Positions 62,791 through 64,000 of a stretch of 64,000 bases of DNA are shown piece by piece. Positions within the stretch are counted from its first letter, which is position 1. Each line of letters opens with the position of its first letter. Source of the DNA: Symbiodinium natans (Eukaryota > Sar > Dinophyceae > Suessiales > Symbiodiniaceae); assembly GCA_905221605.1 (NCBI GenBank), contig CAJNDS010002234.1, positions 136,501 to 200,500 on the forward strand, read 5' to 3'. Below the pieces are notes generated by a model. The model was given only the letters and a program-made list of their open reading frames with translations, ran no database searches and was not told the origin of the DNA. Position numbers and translations under genes: made by a program.

Positions 62791-64000
62791 GCGGCTTTTC
62801 GAGTTTGCCTGAGTTTTTATTTTGTACCTTTAGGGTTTTAGGGTCAGGGTTTTGGAGATTTAGGTAGTCACAGCATAGGTTTGGGGACAACAGGGCCGCA
62901 GGGTGCCGTAGGTCAGATTTTTGAATCTACCCCCCCGCCCCCCCCCCCAAGCAAGTATAGAGCTTAGGTGAAAGGTTCTGCACCGCCAGGATCCCGACGA
63001 CGTGCCTGCAGTACCAGGCCGCGCTTAAATCAGACGCAGCGGATCTCCCCGCCCTAAGTTGAATGTATGTTGAACCACCCCCAATAATCCGTACTCCCCA
63101 AAGTACTTTCATTCAGTGAAGAGGAAGATTTCATGCCAGGGCAAGGCTTGCCCGGTCGCGGTTAATGTCGCCCCCGGTTCTACTTGTTTAATCACAAGTT
63201 TTCCGAAACTATGCTGCGAACTCAGTTTGTTCGGGTATCACGCTATAGTCACATTGTTCTTTACGTATTCTTTGTTTGGGATTCGGGCAGCAGCAGTATG
63301 GGGTCCCGTCTCTCCTTGTTTCTCCTTTGCTGGTTCGAAAAGCTCAGGCACAGAGCTCTCTCAGGCTCAGCAGCTAAAGGCATGCCGGCTATAAGGGCCT
63401 TGGGCTCCAGGAATCTTGGGGAGCAAGAGCCCGGAAAATCCAGGAAGCCAAGGCCCCCCGCCATCTAAAACCTTTTTGGATTTCCTTGCGAAATGAGGCC
63501 TTGCAATTTTTTTTGGGGAATTTGTTGGGATTAGGTCATCTGCGGTCTGAGCCCCCTTTGCCCGTGGCTGGTTCTAAAAACTCAGGTACAGAGATCTCTA
63601 AGGCTCAGCAAAGGCTTCCGGCTCTTAGGGCCTGGTCTTCAGGCCAGGAAGGCAGGAAACTTCAGGCTTCAAGGCCCTAAAGCCCACATTCTCCCCCCAA
63701 ATTCCGAAACAATTCTCTTTAGAGAGTGTCCCAGAATGTTCCAGAATTGCTTAGGGGGCAGGACATTGTCGTGAAGGGACGAGCGCCTGCTGTCTTCCAA
63801 GTGTGCTTGGCAACTTTGCCGTGTTTGTGTGCCTCAGTCCACCACTGTGCGAAGCGTGCCTGTGAGGTACGCCTCAAAGCGCTGGCACAGAGGCAAGCTT
63901 TGAGGAGCAGGGCAATTTCGGTTCAAGGGTCAGGTTTACTTACTGAGGGTTATGGGGGAGTGGAGGAGTGGATATGTAATCCCCGTATCTTAGCCCTCTA
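62791..64000 (+). other. Decayed fourth 1.1-kb unit and unique insert
   Basis: 62,976-63,140 matches the start of the unit and 63,780-64,000 matches its FQECLAT region, with many changes. Between them about 640 bp are unrelated, with two short direct repeats (CTGGTTCGAAAAGCTCAGGCACAGAG-like near 63,331 and 63,569) typical of local duplication. The unit runs off the window end. Confidence 0.6.

Overview
The window looks like nuclear DNA of a dinoflagellate, probably a Symbiodiniaceae-like species. The signs are plant-type telomeric heptamers (CCCTAAA/TTTAGGG) scattered as internal islands, every credible coding segment lying on the + strand, very short exons with AG acceptors and mostly GC (some GT) donors, a lysine/alanine-rich protein with MKAMKAMKAMK repeats, and extensive tandem duplication. 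No rRNA, tRNA, CRISPR array or prokaryotic operon was seen. Species assignment is an inference. Most long open frames here are GC-rich or microsatellite artefacts and were not annotated as genes.

Layout. 1.7-3.7 kb: an ankyrin-repeat gene split into short exons, with telomere-type arrays in its introns. 3.7 kb and 46.0 kb: two related inverted-repeat elements (MITE-like). 6.0-8.9 kb: eleven iterations of one exon of about 45 nt. 9.9-11.6 kb: a 340-bp direct duplication. 12.4-29.7 kb: a second gene or gene cluster made of repeated microexon cassettes, expanded as a 2.9-kb tandem unit (14.0-22.3 kb) and a 2.0-2.4-kb tandem unit (24.35-29.7 kb). One 2.9-kb copy carries a 1.19-kb insertion of palindromes and AT-rich trinucleotides flanked by an 11-bp target duplication. 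Between the two tandem blocks lies an intact DUF1254/DUF1214 gene (22,983-24,078) with one 127-nt GT-AG intron. 30.5-36.7 kb and 48.7-57.9 kb: four paralogous exon arrays (A-D) carrying the same modules in the same order. 44.7-45.4 kb: an intronless K/A-rich protein gene with a possible relict spliced-leader end upstream. 59.5-62.8 kb: three copies of a 1.1-kb tandem unit, with a decayed fourth copy running to the window end.

Two patterns tie the window together. First, independently diverged copies of the same module start after AG and stop before GC or GT at the same place, with module lengths kept (45, 59, 41, 36, 31, 80 nt) and compatible phases. This makes them credible as microexons of very large genes. 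Second, telomere-like arrays tend to lie C-rich strand (CCCTAAA) upstream of an exon and G-rich strand (TTTAGGG) downstream, so many exons are bracketed by complementary repeats. What the encoded module proteins do is unknown; only the ankyrin, DUF1254/1214 and K/A-rich products are recognisable.
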